50,983 nt of DNA from JBDTMT01 sp033764095 (GCA_033764095.1 JANRJF010000146.1:1-50983), one strand, 5' to 3'. Positions 37,931 to 46,762 are shown, numbered from the stretch's first letter. Translations and numbers: made by a program. The notes: a model not told the origin generated them from the letters alone.

Positions 37931-40687
37931 TCAGGTCGCCCTGGCGAGGCGCTGGTTCATGCGCTCGAGGCGGTCGCTGAGGATGCGCGTCAGGTTGAGG
38001 AAGACGCGCGCGGCGATGCGCGGGTAGCGGCGCTGGATGCGCTGCAGGAAGCGCTCGTCGACCGCCAGCACCTCGACTGGGCTGCGCGCGACGACGTCGG
38101 CGCTGCGCTCCTCGTCGCGCACCAGCGCCATCTCGCCGAAGACGTCGCCGCGCTTGAACTCGGCGACGCGGCGGCGCTCGGCGCCGTCGCCGACCAGCAC
38201 GTCGGTGGCGCCGTCGAGGATGACGAACATCTCGCCGCCGCGCTCGCCCTGGCGGACGATCTGCGCGCCGGGCGGGAAGTGGCGCAGCTCGCCCATCAGC
38301 ACGACGATGCGCGCCTGCGCCGGGCGCAGGCCGGCGAGCAGCGGGATGGTGCGGGTCGGGTCGGAGCCCAGCTTGACGCCGATCAGGTCCCACAGCGTGA
38401 TGATCTTGGTGGTCGCCAGCAGCGCCGGCAGCACCGCCAGGTTGGCGGCGAAGGCGGTGAGCAGGGTGATGGCGGTGAGCCCGCCGAAGTTGCGGATCGG
38501 CGGGAAGCCGGAGCCGACGAAGGTGAAGAAGCCGGCGGCGAGGGCGAGGGTGGTGTAGAGCATCGGCCCGCCGACCGCGCGCATGGCGCGCTGGATGGCG
38601 GCCGCCTGGTCGGACTCGCCGCGCAGCTCGCGGCTCAGGCGCCACATGTAGTGCACGCTCGAATCGACCGCGATGCCGAGCGCGATGGTGGCGATCAGGC
38701 TGGTGCCGAGGTTGAGCGGCAGGTTGAGCCAGCCGAGCAGGCCGAAGAAGACATCGATCGCCAGCACGTTGGGCAGGATGGCGAGCAGGCCGATGCGCAG
38801 CGACAACAGCATCAGCGCCATCACCGCGAAGATGACGAACAGCGCCAGCGAGACGCTCTTGATCTGGTCGTAGACGATACTCGAGCTGGTGCCGGTGAGC
38901 AGCACCAGGCTGCCGGTCGGCACGACACGCAGCCCGGCCGGAAACTCGGCGGCGACGTAGGCGCGGATCTGCCGCAGCATCGCCTCGATCTCGCGCGAGC
39001 CCGAGACCTGCGAGCGCACGACGATGCTGGCGCGCGCGAAGTCGGGGCTGACGACGGCGCGGAAGGTGCTGGGGCTGACGGCGATCAGGTTGAGCACGGT
39101 GGGCAGGTTGCCGGGGTTCTCCCAGAAGGTCTGCGCCCTGCCGCCCTCGATCACCTTGCCGTCGGCGTCGACGAGGATGTCGTCCTCGCCCGACTTGTTG
39201 AGCCCCTTCTCCAACAGCTCGAGGTAGTCGACCAGCGAGATCGAGCCGCTGACGCCCGGCAGCGTGCCGACGAAGGTCTGCAGATCCTTCACCTTGCGCA
39301 GCACGTCCCACTTGCGCAGCGCGCCGGGCTCGCCCTCGACGACCAGGTAGAACGGGTTGCTGCCGACGATCTGCTGGTTGATCAGCTCGTGGTCGCGGCG
39401 CACCGGGTTGTCGGAGTCGAAGTAGGTGAGGAAGTCGGAGTCGACCAGGATGCGGCCGGCGCCGATCAGTGCCACCGAGGCGAGCGCCGCGGCGGCGAGC
39501 AGCACGCCGCTGCGGGCCGCGTAGGCCTGCGCGCCGAGGCGCGCCAGGAAGTTCTCGACGCGCGGCGAGGGTGGCGTTTCGGCCTGGCTGCCGTAGCGCG
39601 CCCACAGGCACAGCGCCGCCGGCAGGAAGCCGATCGAGCTGACGGTCACCAGCACCATGCCGACCACGGCGATCAGGCCGAGGTCGCGGATGGCGACGAT
39701 GCGGCTCAACATCAGGGCGCCGAAGCCGACTGCGGTGGTGAACGACGAGATCAGCAGCGGCGCCCAGGTCTGTTGCACGGCGCGCTCGACCGCACCGCCG
39801 CGGTCGCCGCGGCCGAGCTGCTCGTAGTAGGCGGCGATCAGGTGCATCGCCTGGGCGCTCCCGACCACCAGCAACAGCGGCGGCAGCATGAACGTGCCCA
39901 GGGTGATCGCCTTGCCGGCCAGCGCCATGACGCCGAGCGTCCACACCACCGCCAGGCTGACGGTGACCAGCGGCAGCACCACGGCGCGTACCCGCCGGAA
40001 GGCGAACCACAGTACGATCATCACCGCCGCGACCGCCAGCGGCGTGAAGCGCAGCAGGTCGCGCCGCATCAGGTGCACCGCCGCCTGGGTGACGCGCGAC
40101 ACGCCGGTGTAGACGAACTGCTCCGGCCCCGTCGCCTCGGCCAGGATGGCGGCGATGCGCTCATCGAGCCGCAGGTCGGCGTACTCGGCGTCGCTCATCG
40201 GCTTGAAGACGACGTTGATCGCCGCGCCTCTGCCGTCGCGCGCCACCAGGTTCTGCGCGTAGACCGGATTGGCAGCGAGCTTCTCCTTCAACGCCGCGAT
40301 GTCGGCCGGGCGCGGCGGGATGTGCGGCAGCAGCTTGGGTGGATCGAAGACGTCGGCGGCCGGGTCGACGGTATTGGTCAGGCTGAGCACCCGCTCGACG
40401 CCGTCGAGCGCCGCCAGCTGATCGGTGACGCGCGCCAGCTTGACCAGCGTCGCGGACGCGAAGAGGTCATCGGCGCGCACCCCGACCACCGCGATGTCGT
40501 CGCTGCCGAAGGCCTCGCGGACGCCGTCGTAGTAGCGCACCCCCGGATCGTCGGCCGGCAGTACGCTCTGCAGCGACCCCTCGATGCGCAGCCCGCGCGC
40601 CGCCAACCCGAGCAGGACCGTCAGGGCCAGGCAGGCGAGCAGCACCGAGCGGGGGAAGCGCAGCAGCAGGTCCGCCGTGGTGCGCAT
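37931..40687 (-). CDS. RND (HAE3/MMPL-type) exporter fused to a cyclic-nucleotide-binding domain
   Basis: A 918-residue protein from ATG 40685-40687. Two RND halves, each with a first TM helix, a large periplasmic loop and a five-helix bundle, are clear: ATADLL-like start, GSLQSVLPADDPGVRYYDGV and TAVGFGALMLSRIVAIRDLG in the first; DSDFLTYFDSDNPVRRDHEL and IATIALGIAVDSSVHYMWRL in the second. This is the MMPL/HAE3 layout of hopanoid and lipid exporters. Residues about 798-905 add a CAP_ED domain with PPGAQIVRQGERGGEMFVIL and VFGEMALVRDEERSADVVA, which keeps the Glu and Arg-Ser pair that grip cyclic nucleotide in CRP. A cytosolic nucleotide switch on an RND pump is unusual. The gene is divergent from a response regulator. 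Confidence 0.9.
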   Translation of the reverse strand: MRTTADLLLRFPRSVLLACLALTVLLGLAARGLRIEGSLQSVLPADDPGVRYYDGVREAFGSDDIAVVGVRADDLFASATLVKLARVTDQLAALDGVERVLSLTNTVDPAADVFDPPKLLPHIPPRPADIAALKEKLAANPVYAQNLVARDGRGAAINVVFKPMSDAEYADLRLDERIAAILAEATGPEQFVYTGVSRVTQAAVHLMRRDLLRFTPLAVAAVMIVLWFAFRRVRAVVLPLVTVSLAVVWTLGVMALAGKAITLGTFMLPPLLLVVGSAQAMHLIAAYYEQLGRGDRGGAVERAVQQTWAPLLISSFTTAVGFGALMLSRIVAIRDLGLIAVVGMVLVTVSSIGFLPAALCLWARYGSQAETPPSPRVENFLARLGAQAYAARSGVLLAAAALASVALIGAGRILVDSDFLTYFDSDNPVRRDHELINQQIVGSNPFYLVVEGEPGALRKWDVLRKVKDLQTFVGTLPGVSGSISLVDYLELLEKGLNKSGEDDILVDADGKVIEGGRAQTFWENPGNLPTVLNLIAVSPSTFRAVVSPDFARASIVVRSQVSGSREIEAMLRQIRAYVAAEFPAGLRVVPTGSLVLLTGTSSSIVYDQIKSVSLALFVIFAVMALMLLSLRIGLLAILPNVLAIDVFFGLLGWLNLPLNLGTSLIATIALGIAVDSSVHYMWRLSRELRGESDQAAAIQRAMRAVGGPMLYTTLALAAGFFTFVGSGFPPIRNFGGLTAITLLTAFAANLAVLPALLATTKIITLWDLIGVKLGSDPTRTIPLLAGLRPAQARIVVLMGELRHFPPGAQIVRQGERGGEMFVILDGATDVLVGDGAERRRVAEFKRGDVFGEMALVRDEERSADVVARSPVEVLAVDERFLQRIQRRYPRIAARVFLNLTRILSDRLERMNQRLARAT

Positions 40688-40756
40688 CGCCCGCGCTATA
40701 TAGCGCAGCCGGCCCGGCGGCCGAAGCCGGCCGCAGCGGGGCGCAGTTTTGCCGTT

Positions 40757-40783
40757 TTGCGGCGCGCGCGGCCTCGCTATACT
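40757..40783 (+). promoter_or_regulatory. Candidate promoter of the response regulator gene
   Basis: TATACT at 40778-40783 is a good -10 element. TTGCGG at 40757-40762 is a possible -35 with a short 15-bp spacer. It lies about 40 bp before ATG 40824 in the 136-bp divergent gap. Predicted by eye only. Confidence 0.35.
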
Positions 40784-40823
40784 GCGCGCGCCTCGGGAGG
40801 GCGGTCGCGTTGCGAGGAGGACG

Positions 40824-41282
40824 ATGAACAGCGCGCAGCAGTCGAGCGGAAGCGGGACGGTGCACGTGCCCAACCTGTTGCTGGTCGAGGACAGTCAGGA
40901 CGACGTGCTGATCACCCAGCGCGCCCTGGCCCGCGCCCACATCGGCAACAACCTGACCGTCGCCAGCGACGGCCAGCAGGCGCTCGACCTGCTCTACGCC
41001 GACGCGATGGACGGCCGCGAGCGCTTCGGCCTCATCCTGCTCGACCTCGGCCTCCCCAAGGTCGATGGCCGCGAGGTGCTGACCAAGATCTGGGGCGATC
41101 GCCGCCTGCGCCACATCCCGGTCATCGTGCTCACCGGCTCGGACGAGGACGAGGACATGGTGCGCAGCTACAAGTCCGGCGCCGTCGCCTATCTGCGCAA
41201 GCCGGTGCAGGTGGACCAACTGCTGCGCGCCGTCGGCGACCTGCACGGCTACCGCCTGCTCATCGCCCGCACCAGCGAATAA
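40824..41282 (+). CDS. Single-domain response regulator (Rcp1-like)
   Basis: A 152-residue receiver domain with no output domain, starting at ATG 40824 behind AGGAGG at 40815-40820. Acidic pocket residues are Glu22 and Asp23 in LLVEDSQDDVLITQRAL, and the phosphoacceptor is Asp74 in LILLDLGLPKVDG. VIVLTGSDEDEDMVRSYKSG and AYLRKPVQVDQL supply the conserved Thr and Lys. The spacing and the word RALARAHIGNNLTVASDGQQ fit the Rcp1-type regulators that serve phytochrome-like kinases. No kinase is adjacent. It ends before the inverted doublet at 41324-41443. Confidence 0.9.
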   Translation: MNSAQQSSGSGTVHVPNLLLVEDSQDDVLITQRALARAHIGNNLTVASDGQQALDLLYADAMDGRERFGLILLDLGLPKVDGREVLTKIWGDRRLRHIPVIVLTGSDEDEDMVRSYKSGAVAYLRKPVQVDQLLRAVGDLHGYRLLIARTSE

Positions 41283-41323
41283 CGGTGGCGCCCAGCAGCC
41301 GGCGCTGGCTGAGCGATTTGTCG

Positions 41324-41443
41324 GGACCCCCCATCCTGACCTTCCCCCGCTGGCGCGGGGGAAGGAACAGGACCGGCAGGCGTACATTGCGCGGATCCGA
41401 TTCCTTCCCCCGCGCCAGCGGGGGAAGGTCAGGATGGGGGTCC
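41324..41443. repeat. REPIN-like inverted palindrome doublet, copy 2
   Basis: Arms 41324-41367 and 41401-41443 are inverse copies, identical except for one extra C, around a 33-nt spacer. Each arm contains its own hairpin (CTTCCCCCGCTGGCGCGGGG and its inverse) and an outer word CCCCCATCCTGACC. The whole can fold as one long cruciform or two small hairpins. It lies between the convergent ends of the response regulator (41282) and the S53 peptidase (41507). It is the best preserved member of the family also seen at 16361-16458 and 46285-46763. Confidence 0.9.
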
Positions 41444-41506
41444 AAAATGACGCCTTTCGCGTCGCCGTGCGCGGCAAGCGGGCCGAGTGCCCCGCCCTGG
41501 TGAAAC

Positions 41507-43813
41507 TCAGGCGCGCCGCTGCCCGTCGCTGCAGCCGCCCGGCGCCAGCGCGTCGGCGGCGCTGCGCAGGTAGGCCGAGCCGCCGCGCACCAGCATGACG
41601 GATTTGCAGAGCGGGCTGTCGCGCAGCGGCGTGCCGCTGAGGCCGAGCGAATCGAACTGCAGCGCCGTCTCGCGTTCGCTGCTCACCACCTTGAGGGTGC
41701 CGATCGTCTCGCTGCCGAGGCGCACGTCGTAGGCGCCGGCCGGCAGGCCGGCGGTGCGCACGGTGAGCTGCTCGCGCCCGCCGCCGCCGCGGTAGAGCAG
41801 TGTGCCGCTGGCGCCGTTCACCATGCCGGTGTTCTTCAGCGCGACGCTGAGCGGCGCGCCCGGGGTGCCGGTGGGCGGCACGTCGCCCGCGCGCGCGAAG
41901 CACACGTCGCCGTCGCCGTCCGTCAGCTGCACGCGCTCGCCGCGCAGGTCGACGTGCGGCACGCTGAGGATCGCCTCGCCGCCGGCGCCGACGTCGAAGC
42001 TCGCCGCGGCGGTGGCGTCGAGCCAGAGCGTGTAGCGCCCCGGCTGCAGACCACGCGCATGGACGTCGAGGTCGGTGGTCAGGCAGCGCCGCTGGAAGCG
42101 CAGGCGAACGGCGCCGGCCGGCTGATCGCCGACCGGAACCAGCCGCACCACCTCGGCGAGCCCGCCGACGCCGGAGCTGTCGGGCGTCCAGTGGGCCAGC
42201 GCGTCGACCAGCGCGGCGGCGTGCGGCGTGCCCCAGCCGGTCGGAAAGTCCCAGCCTGGCGCGGCGCTGAAGGCGCCGTTGTCGCCGCCGGTGATGTCGG
42301 CGAACGGCGCCGGCAGCAGACGCGGCGCCAGGGCCAGCTCGCAGAGCTGCGGGGCGGCGAGGCCGAGCGGCGCGCGCCCGGCGTCGCCGCGCGCCTGGTT
42401 GGCGAGCGCCACCAGCGCCGCCCAGATGGGCGCGCCGACGCTCGTCCCGCCGGCGGCGTACCAGCCGCCGCCGAACGCGATGAGGTAACCGCTGGCCGGA
42501 TCGGCGTTGAAGGCGACGTCGGCCATGGTGCGCTGCGGGCTCGGGTGCATCTGCCACTGCGGCGCCTTCCAGCGCGCGCTGGTGCCGCCGCCGCTGCCCG
42601 GCCAGGCCAGCTCCTCGAAGCCGTCGGCGGCGGGAAACAGGCCGGTACCGCCGACCGCCAGCACGTACGGATGCGAGGCCGGCGAGCTGACGCTCGGCGT
42701 CTCGCCGCCGCAGTCGAAGGCGCCGCGGTCGCCCGCCGCCGCCACGACGGTGATCCCCTGCGCCGCGGCACGCGTGAAGATCGCATCGAGCTGGTTGAGG
42801 TAGGACTGCGGATAGTCGGTCTCGCAGCGCCCCCAGCTGGTGCTCAGCACCGCGGCGCGGTTCTCGGTGACGATGCGGTCGTAGATGCGCAGGAAGGTGG
42901 TGCTGAGCGCGTCGCCGCCGCTGTACACCAGCACGCGCGACTGCGGCGCCATCGCCGAGGCCCACTCGACGTCGAGCGTCGTCTCCATGCGGTCCATGGG
43001 CGACACCGCCGGGGGCGGCTGCTGCGTGCCCTCGACCGCGATCGTCTCGACCGAGTCGAGCTCGCGCGCGATGCCGTGCGCGCGCCAGAACGCGGTGAGG
43101 TCGGCGGGATCGAAGTCGAAGGCGGTGGCGATGGCGATGGTCGAGGCGCGCGCCGCGCTGCCGCGCACGCCGGCGGCGTGCAACGCATCGAAGCCGTAGA
43201 GCCGGCCGATCTCCGCCGGGTCGAACGGCGCGTCGGCCAACGCCTGGCGCACGGCGCGGCCGCCCGGCGGCTGCAGGGCGGTGGCGGCGCCCACCGCCAC
43301 CACCTGCGCGCCGAGCTCGGCCGGCAACACCGGCGTCGCGGCGGTGACCGTGTGCACGCCGCGCTGGTCGCGCACCTCGATCAGCCCGGTGTCGAGCGCG
43401 CGCGCGACGCGGGCCGCCGGGCCCTCGGCCACCACGCTGAGGCGCGAGGCGCCGATGCGCACCACGCGCAACCCGGCCCGGCGCAGATAGCGCGCCGCCG
43501 CCGCCACCTGGCGCGCCGGCGGCGCGAACCGGCGCGCAAACTCGCGCGGCGTCAGGTAGCGCTGGAACTGCGGCGAGTGTGGATCGTTCACCGCGCGGAC
43601 GAACTGATCGAGCGCGGCGCGGTCGCGCCAGCCGAAGCCGAGCTCGACGCGCACCAGCGCGTCGTCCGCCGTCGGCCCGAGTCGCACCGCGCCGCGCTCC
43701 AGGCGCATGAGATGTCGCTCGACACTCGCCCGCACATTCTCCTCGCCGAACGCGGCGGCCGGCGCGAGCAGCAGCAGCAGGATGGCGAGCAGCAGGGTGC
43801 GGTGCCGAGTCAT
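41507..43813 (-). CDS. S53-family serine-carboxyl peptidase (sedolisin/kumamolisin type)
   Basis: A 768-residue secreted protein with a signal peptide (about 1-23). The prodomain (about 25-185) includes FVRAVNDPHSPQFQRYLTPR EFARRFAP, typical of pro-kumamolisin activation domains. The catalytic domain (about 200-545) carries Glu277 and Asp281 in METTLDVEW, Asp362 in VVAAAGDRGAFDC and the nucleophile Ser458 in GGTSVGAPIW. The Ca2+ site DITGGDNGAFSAAPGWDFPT follows. About 220 further residues form an accessory beta-rich region. These enzymes cut proteins at acid pH after self-processing. All catalytic residues are present, so it should be active outside the cell. Confidence 0.95.
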   Translation of the reverse strand: MTRHRTLLLAILLLLLAPAAAFGEENVRASVERHLMRLERGAVRLGPTADDALVRVELGFGWRDRAALDQFVRAVNDPHSPQFQRYLTPREFARRFAPPARQVAAAARYLRRAGLRVVRIGASRLSVVAEGPAARVARALDTGLIEVRDQRGVHTVTAATPVLPAELGAQVVAVGAATALQPPGGRAVRQALADAPFDPAEIGRLYGFDALHAAGVRGSAARASTIAIATAFDFDPADLTAFWRAHGIARELDSVETIAVEGTQQPPPAVSPMDRMETTLDVEWASAMAPQSRVLVYSGGDALSTTFLRIYDRIVTENRAAVLSTSWGRCETDYPQSYLNQLDAIFTRAAAQGITVVAAAGDRGAFDCGGETPSVSSPASHPYVLAVGGTGLFPAADGFEELAWPGSGGGTSARWKAPQWQMHPSPQRTMADVAFNADPASGYLIAFGGGWYAAGGTSVGAPIWAALVALANQARGDAGRAPLGLAAPQLCELALAPRLLPAPFADITGGDNGAFSAAPGWDFPTGWGTPHAAALVDALAHWTPDSSGVGGLAEVVRLVPVGDQPAGAVRLRFQRRCLTTDLDVHARGLQPGRYTLWLDATAAASFDVGAGGEAILSVPHVDLRGERVQLTDGDGDVCFARAGDVPPTGTPGAPLSVALKNTGMVNGASGTLLYRGGGGREQLTVRTAGLPAGAYDVRLGSETIGTLKVVSSERETALQFDSLGLSGTPLRDSPLCKSVMLVRGGSAYLRSAADALAPGGCSDGQRRA

Positions 43814-44271
43814 GTGGCGATGCCTTCGGCGGGATGAAATTGCAGCCGTCGTGCCAGCGCGGCGCGCGGGGGGGTCGGATCTCGGCCCGCACGGTGCGAT
43901 CAGCGCTTCTCGGCGCGCCGGTCGGCACGGGCGTGACGCTATCGCGCGAGGTGCGCGCAGCGGTGACGAACGCCCAGTCGAATGCTGGTGTCACGCCGGT
44001 GGCGGAATCGCCGCCGCGCACGACCGCATGACGCGGTGCGCAAACGGCCCACACGACATCGCATGTGACGTCGCTGTCGGAAAGCTCGGCGACCTCGACA
44101 GCGGACTGCGCACGGCGCCGCGGGCGGCAGACGGGCACGATCAGCCTTGACCGGCGGCGACGCATCAGCCTAGCTGGCAGTCGGCACCCGCGGTGACCAG
44201 CGAGTCCCCGGGGCGCATCCCAAGGAGACCCATCCCGTGTTGAAATCCACCCGCCGCAGTCGAGGGCAGCG
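43814..44271. other. Gene-poor gap between S53 peptidase and HEAT-repeat genes
   Basis: A 458-bp interval between divergent genes. Short open frames (for example 43834-44031) show no family resemblance or ribosome site. An 8-bp inverted repeat CGCTGTCG/CGACAGCG lies at about 44080-44106. It presumably holds the promoters of both neighbours. I see no RNA gene. Confidence 0.5.
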
Positions 44272-45096
44272 ATGCGCGGCCTGACCGGAGTGCTGATCGG
44301 CGGCGGCCTGCTGCTGCTGGTCGTCATCGCGTATTCCCTGCGCGGCGGGGACGAGGACAGCGGCGCCGCGGTCGACCGGGCGCAGCCGGCCACCAGCGCC
44401 GCCGGCGCCGGGATGAAGTCGGCCGGCGCCGCCAACCGCCCCGGCAGCATGGGCGCCGACAGCGGCGGCAGCGGCAGCAGCGGCGGCTCGCGCAGCGCGC
44501 GGGTCGAAGATCGCCTCAACGAGCTGCGCGCTGACTACGAGAAACGCCAGCTGCCGGGCAGCGGCGCGGTGGCGGCCAACAAGCGCGAGGTGCCGACCGC
44601 CGTGGCGCGCCAGAAGGACATGGTCGAGCGCGCCAAGGAAGATCTCGAGGACGACGAGGCCGACGAGGATCCGGCCGAGCTCGAAGAGCTCCGCCAGACG
44701 CTGTTCAACGATCCCGATCCGGACGAGCGCATCGGCGCCATCCTGATGCTGACCGGCGACGAGGGGCCGGAGTCGATGCGCATGCTGATCGAGGCGATGG
44801 ATGACCCCGACGCCGAGGTCCGCCTGGCGGTGGTCGAGGCGCTCGGCGACCGTTCCGAGGAGATCAGCCCCGCGACGCTGATGAAGGCGCTCAACGACAG
44901 TGATCCCGAGGTCCGCTTCGAGGCGTTCAGTACGCTCGGCGACATGGACACGCCCGAGGCGCAGGCGCTGCTGGAAAAGGCGAAGAACGATCCCGACGAA
45001 GACATCCGCGACCTGTACGCGGGCATCAAGGAGCTCGGCCAGGACGACGAGGATGACGCGGCCAATGCCCACACCGGCGCGACCGCAGCCAAGTGA
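44272..45096 (+). CDS. Membrane-anchored HEAT-repeat protein
   Basis: A 274-residue protein. One TM helix lies at the N-terminus (GVLIGGGLLLLVVIAYSLRG), followed by a low-complexity Gly/Ser/Ala linker (about 30-75) and a charged helical stretch (about 75-140). HEAT/PBS-lyase-like repeats span about 143-255: DERIGAILMLTGDEGPESMR, DAEVRLAVVEALGDRSEEIS and DPEVRFEAFSTLGDMDTPEA. It probably faces the periplasm and acts as a protein-binding scaffold. The M20 peptidase gene begins inside its last 32 bp, in another frame, suggesting co-expression. Confidence 0.8.
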   Translation: MRGLTGVLIGGGLLLLVVIAYSLRGGDEDSGAAVDRAQPATSAAGAGMKSAGAANRPGSMGADSGGSGSSGGSRSARVEDRLNELRADYEKRQLPGSGAVAANKREVPTAVARQKDMVERAKEDLEDDEADEDPAELEELRQTLFNDPDPDERIGAILMLTGDEGPESMRMLIEAMDDPDAEVRLAVVEALGDRSEEISPATLMKALNDSDPEVRFEAFSTLGDMDTPEAQALLEKAKNDPDEDIRDLYAGIKELGQDDEDDAANAHTGATAAK

Positions 45097-46264
45097 GGCG
45101 CTGAAGGCGCGCGCCGCGGCGCGCGTCGACGCCGAGCGCGAGGCGCTGCTGGCGCTGAGCGGGCGCATCCACGCCAATCCGGAGCTGTGCTTCGATGAGC
45201 ACCGCGCCGCCGGTTGGCTCACCGAGTACCTGGAGAGCCGTGGGCTGAAGGTCGAGCGCGGCGCTTACGCCGTGCCGACCGCCTTCGCCGCGCGCGCCGG
45301 CAGCGGCCGCCCGCGCATCGCGGTGTTGTGCGAGTACGACGCCCTGCCCGGCATCGGCCACGCCTGCGGCCACAACATCATCGCCGCCGCCGGCGCCGGC
45401 GCCGGCGTGGCGCTCGCCGAGGTGATCGCCGAGACCGGCGGCAGCGTCGTGGTGCTCGGCACGCCGGCCGAGGAGGGCGGCGGCGGCAAGGTGCTGATGG
45501 CGCGCGAGGGCGCCTTCGCCGAGGTCGACGCGGCGATGATGATCCACCCCGCCAGCCTCGAGCTGATCGGCATGAACGTGCTGTCGATCACTGCCGTCGA
45601 GGCCGAGTACCGCGGCCGCGCCGCGCACGCCGCCGCGGCGCCGTTCGCCGGCATCAACGCGCTCGACGGCCTGGTCACCGCCTACCAGGCGATCGCCCAG
45701 CTGCGGCAGCACATCCGTCCCTCCGAGCGCGTGCACGGCATCATCACCGACGGCGGCCAGAAGCCGAACATCGTGCCGGAGCGCGCCGCCGGCCTGTTCT
45801 ACATCCGCGCCGCCAACGACAAGCGCCTCGCCAAGCTGCGCCAGCGCGTCGAGGGCTGCTTCCACGCCGGCGCCCAGGCGAGCGGTGCCACCGTGCACCT
45901 GCGCCAGGTCGGCGAGGACTACTCCGACATGTGGACCAACGCGCCGCTCGCCGCCGCCTACCAGGCCAACCTCGCCAGCGTCGGCCGCCACGTCGTCGAG
46001 GCGCCGTCGGAGCTGGTCAGCGGCAGCACCGACATGGGCAACGTGAGCAAGCTGGTGCCCTCGATCCACCCGATGATCGGCATCGCCCCGGCGCACGTCG
46101 CGCTGCACACCGCCGACTTCGCCACCTACGCCGGCTCGCCGAGCGGCCAACAGGGCGTCATCGACGGCGCCAAGGTGCTGGCGATGACCGCCATCGACCT
46201 GTTGTGCAGCGCCGAGCTGCTCGACGCGGCGCGGGTCGCGTTCCAGGCCGAGCAGGGCGCGTAG
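45065..46264 (+). CDS. M20-family metallopeptidase/amidohydrolase (AbgB-like)
   Basis: A 399-residue protein if started at ATG 45065, inside the end of the HEAT gene; the frame is open further upstream but without family similarity. The M20D layout is clear: LSGRIHANPELCFDEHRAAG, VLCEYDALPGIGHACGHN with Cys101 and His103 as likely metal ligands, and the glutamate pair in LGTPAEEGGGGKVLM (136-137). The dimerisation domain includes AEYRGRAAHAAAAPFAGINA, and the catalytic domain resumes at LVSGSTDMGNVSKLVPSIHP. It has no signal peptide. Relatives hydrolyse p-aminobenzoyl-glutamate or N-acyl amino acids in the cytosol. Confidence 0.92.
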   Translation: MPTPARPQPSEALKARAAARVDAEREALLALSGRIHANPELCFDEHRAAGWLTEYLESRGLKVERGAYAVPTAFAARAGSGRPRIAVLCEYDALPGIGHACGHNIIAAAGAGAGVALAEVIAETGGSVVVLGTPAEEGGGGKVLMAREGAFAEVDAAMMIHPASLELIGMNVLSITAVEAEYRGRAAHAAAAPFAGINALDGLVTAYQAIAQLRQHIRPSERVHGIITDGGQKPNIVPERAAGLFYIRAANDKRLAKLRQRVEGCFHAGAQASGATVHLRQVGEDYSDMWTNAPLAAAYQANLASVGRHVVEAPSELVSGSTDMGNVSKLVPSIHPMIGIAPAHVALHTADFATYAGSPSGQQGVIDGAKVLAMTAIDLLCSAELLDAARVAFQAEQGA

Positions 46265-46284
46265 GTCTGGATCTCCTGCCCGCG

Positions 46285-46332
46285 TCAGGACTCCTTCCCC
46301 CGCGCAGCGGGGGAAGGCCGGGATGGGGGCTC
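46285..46332. repeat. Left inverted palindromic repeat of the DUF559 element
   Basis: Contains CTTCCCCCGCGCAGCGGGGGAAGG as a hairpin followed by CCGGGATGGGGGCTC. Over about 43 nt it is the inverse of 46721-46763 with two mismatches. Read on the minus strand it encodes the last 15 residues and the stop of the DUF559 protein. Confidence 0.9.
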
Positions 46333-46662
46333 CTCGAGCAACCGCCGAATCTCCTCGCACACGCCATCGAGGTTCTCGAACACCTCGTTGTTCCAGAAGC
46401 GCACAACGCGAAAGCCTCGCCGCTGGAGATACTCGGTGCGGCGCTGGTCGGCCGCCAAGTGGACGACGTCGTTGTGCTGCCCACCGTCGATCTCGACGAT
46501 GAGCGATCTCTCCAGACACGCAAAGTCGACGACGTACGGTCCGACGGGTCTCTGGCGCCGAAAACGACAGCCACCCAGGTCTCTCATTCGCAGGTGCCGC
46601 CACAATCGACGCTCCGCGTCGGTCATGTTGCGGCGTAGGTAGCGAGCCTGGGCAACGGACAT
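46285..46662 (-). CDS. DUF559 (Vsr-like) endonuclease-domain protein
   Basis: A 125-residue protein if started at ATG 46660-46662, giving MSVAQARYLRRNMTDAERRL as in most family members; an upstream start at 46719 would give 144. The DUF559 core is complete: LWRHLRMRDLGGCRFRRQRP, then GPYVVDFACLERSLIVEIDGG with Asp46, Glu57 and Asp59 forming a PD-(D/E)xK-type site like that of Vsr nicking endonucleases. GFRVVRFWNNEVFENLDGVC ends the domain. The last 15 residues, EPPSRPSPAARGKES, are encoded by the palindromic repeat itself. The role of DUF559 is not established. The repeats around it suggest a link to repeat mobility. Confidence 0.9.
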   Translation of the reverse strand: MSVAQARYLRRNMTDAERRLWRHLRMRDLGGCRFRRQRPVGPYVVDFACLERSLIVEIDGGQHNDVVHLAADQRRTEYLQRRGFRVVRFWNNEVFENLDGVCEEIRRLLEEPPSRPSPAARGKES

Positions 46663-46720
46663 GCGAGCCTCGCCTCTGGTGCGTTGGATTCGAGGCGTCG
46701 AGTGTTGCCAACGGCCCATC

Positions 46721-46762
46721 GAGCCCCCATCCCGACCTTCCCCCGCCGCGCGGGGGAAGGAG

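Noticed and set aside
43834..44031. Possible small gene between S53 and HEAT genes
   Set aside because: 65 codons without ribosome site, domain or signal, in a region where random frames of this length are common.
40467..44519. A 1350-codon minus-strand frame covering the response regulator, the S53 gene and the HEAT gene start
   Set aside because: It spans several real genes in other frames, has Arg/Ala-rich composition without motifs, and runs through the palindromic doublet.
46388..46642. Plus-strand frames opposite the DUF559 gene
   Set aside because: The minus frame has the complete DUF559 domain; the plus frames are Arg-rich shadows.
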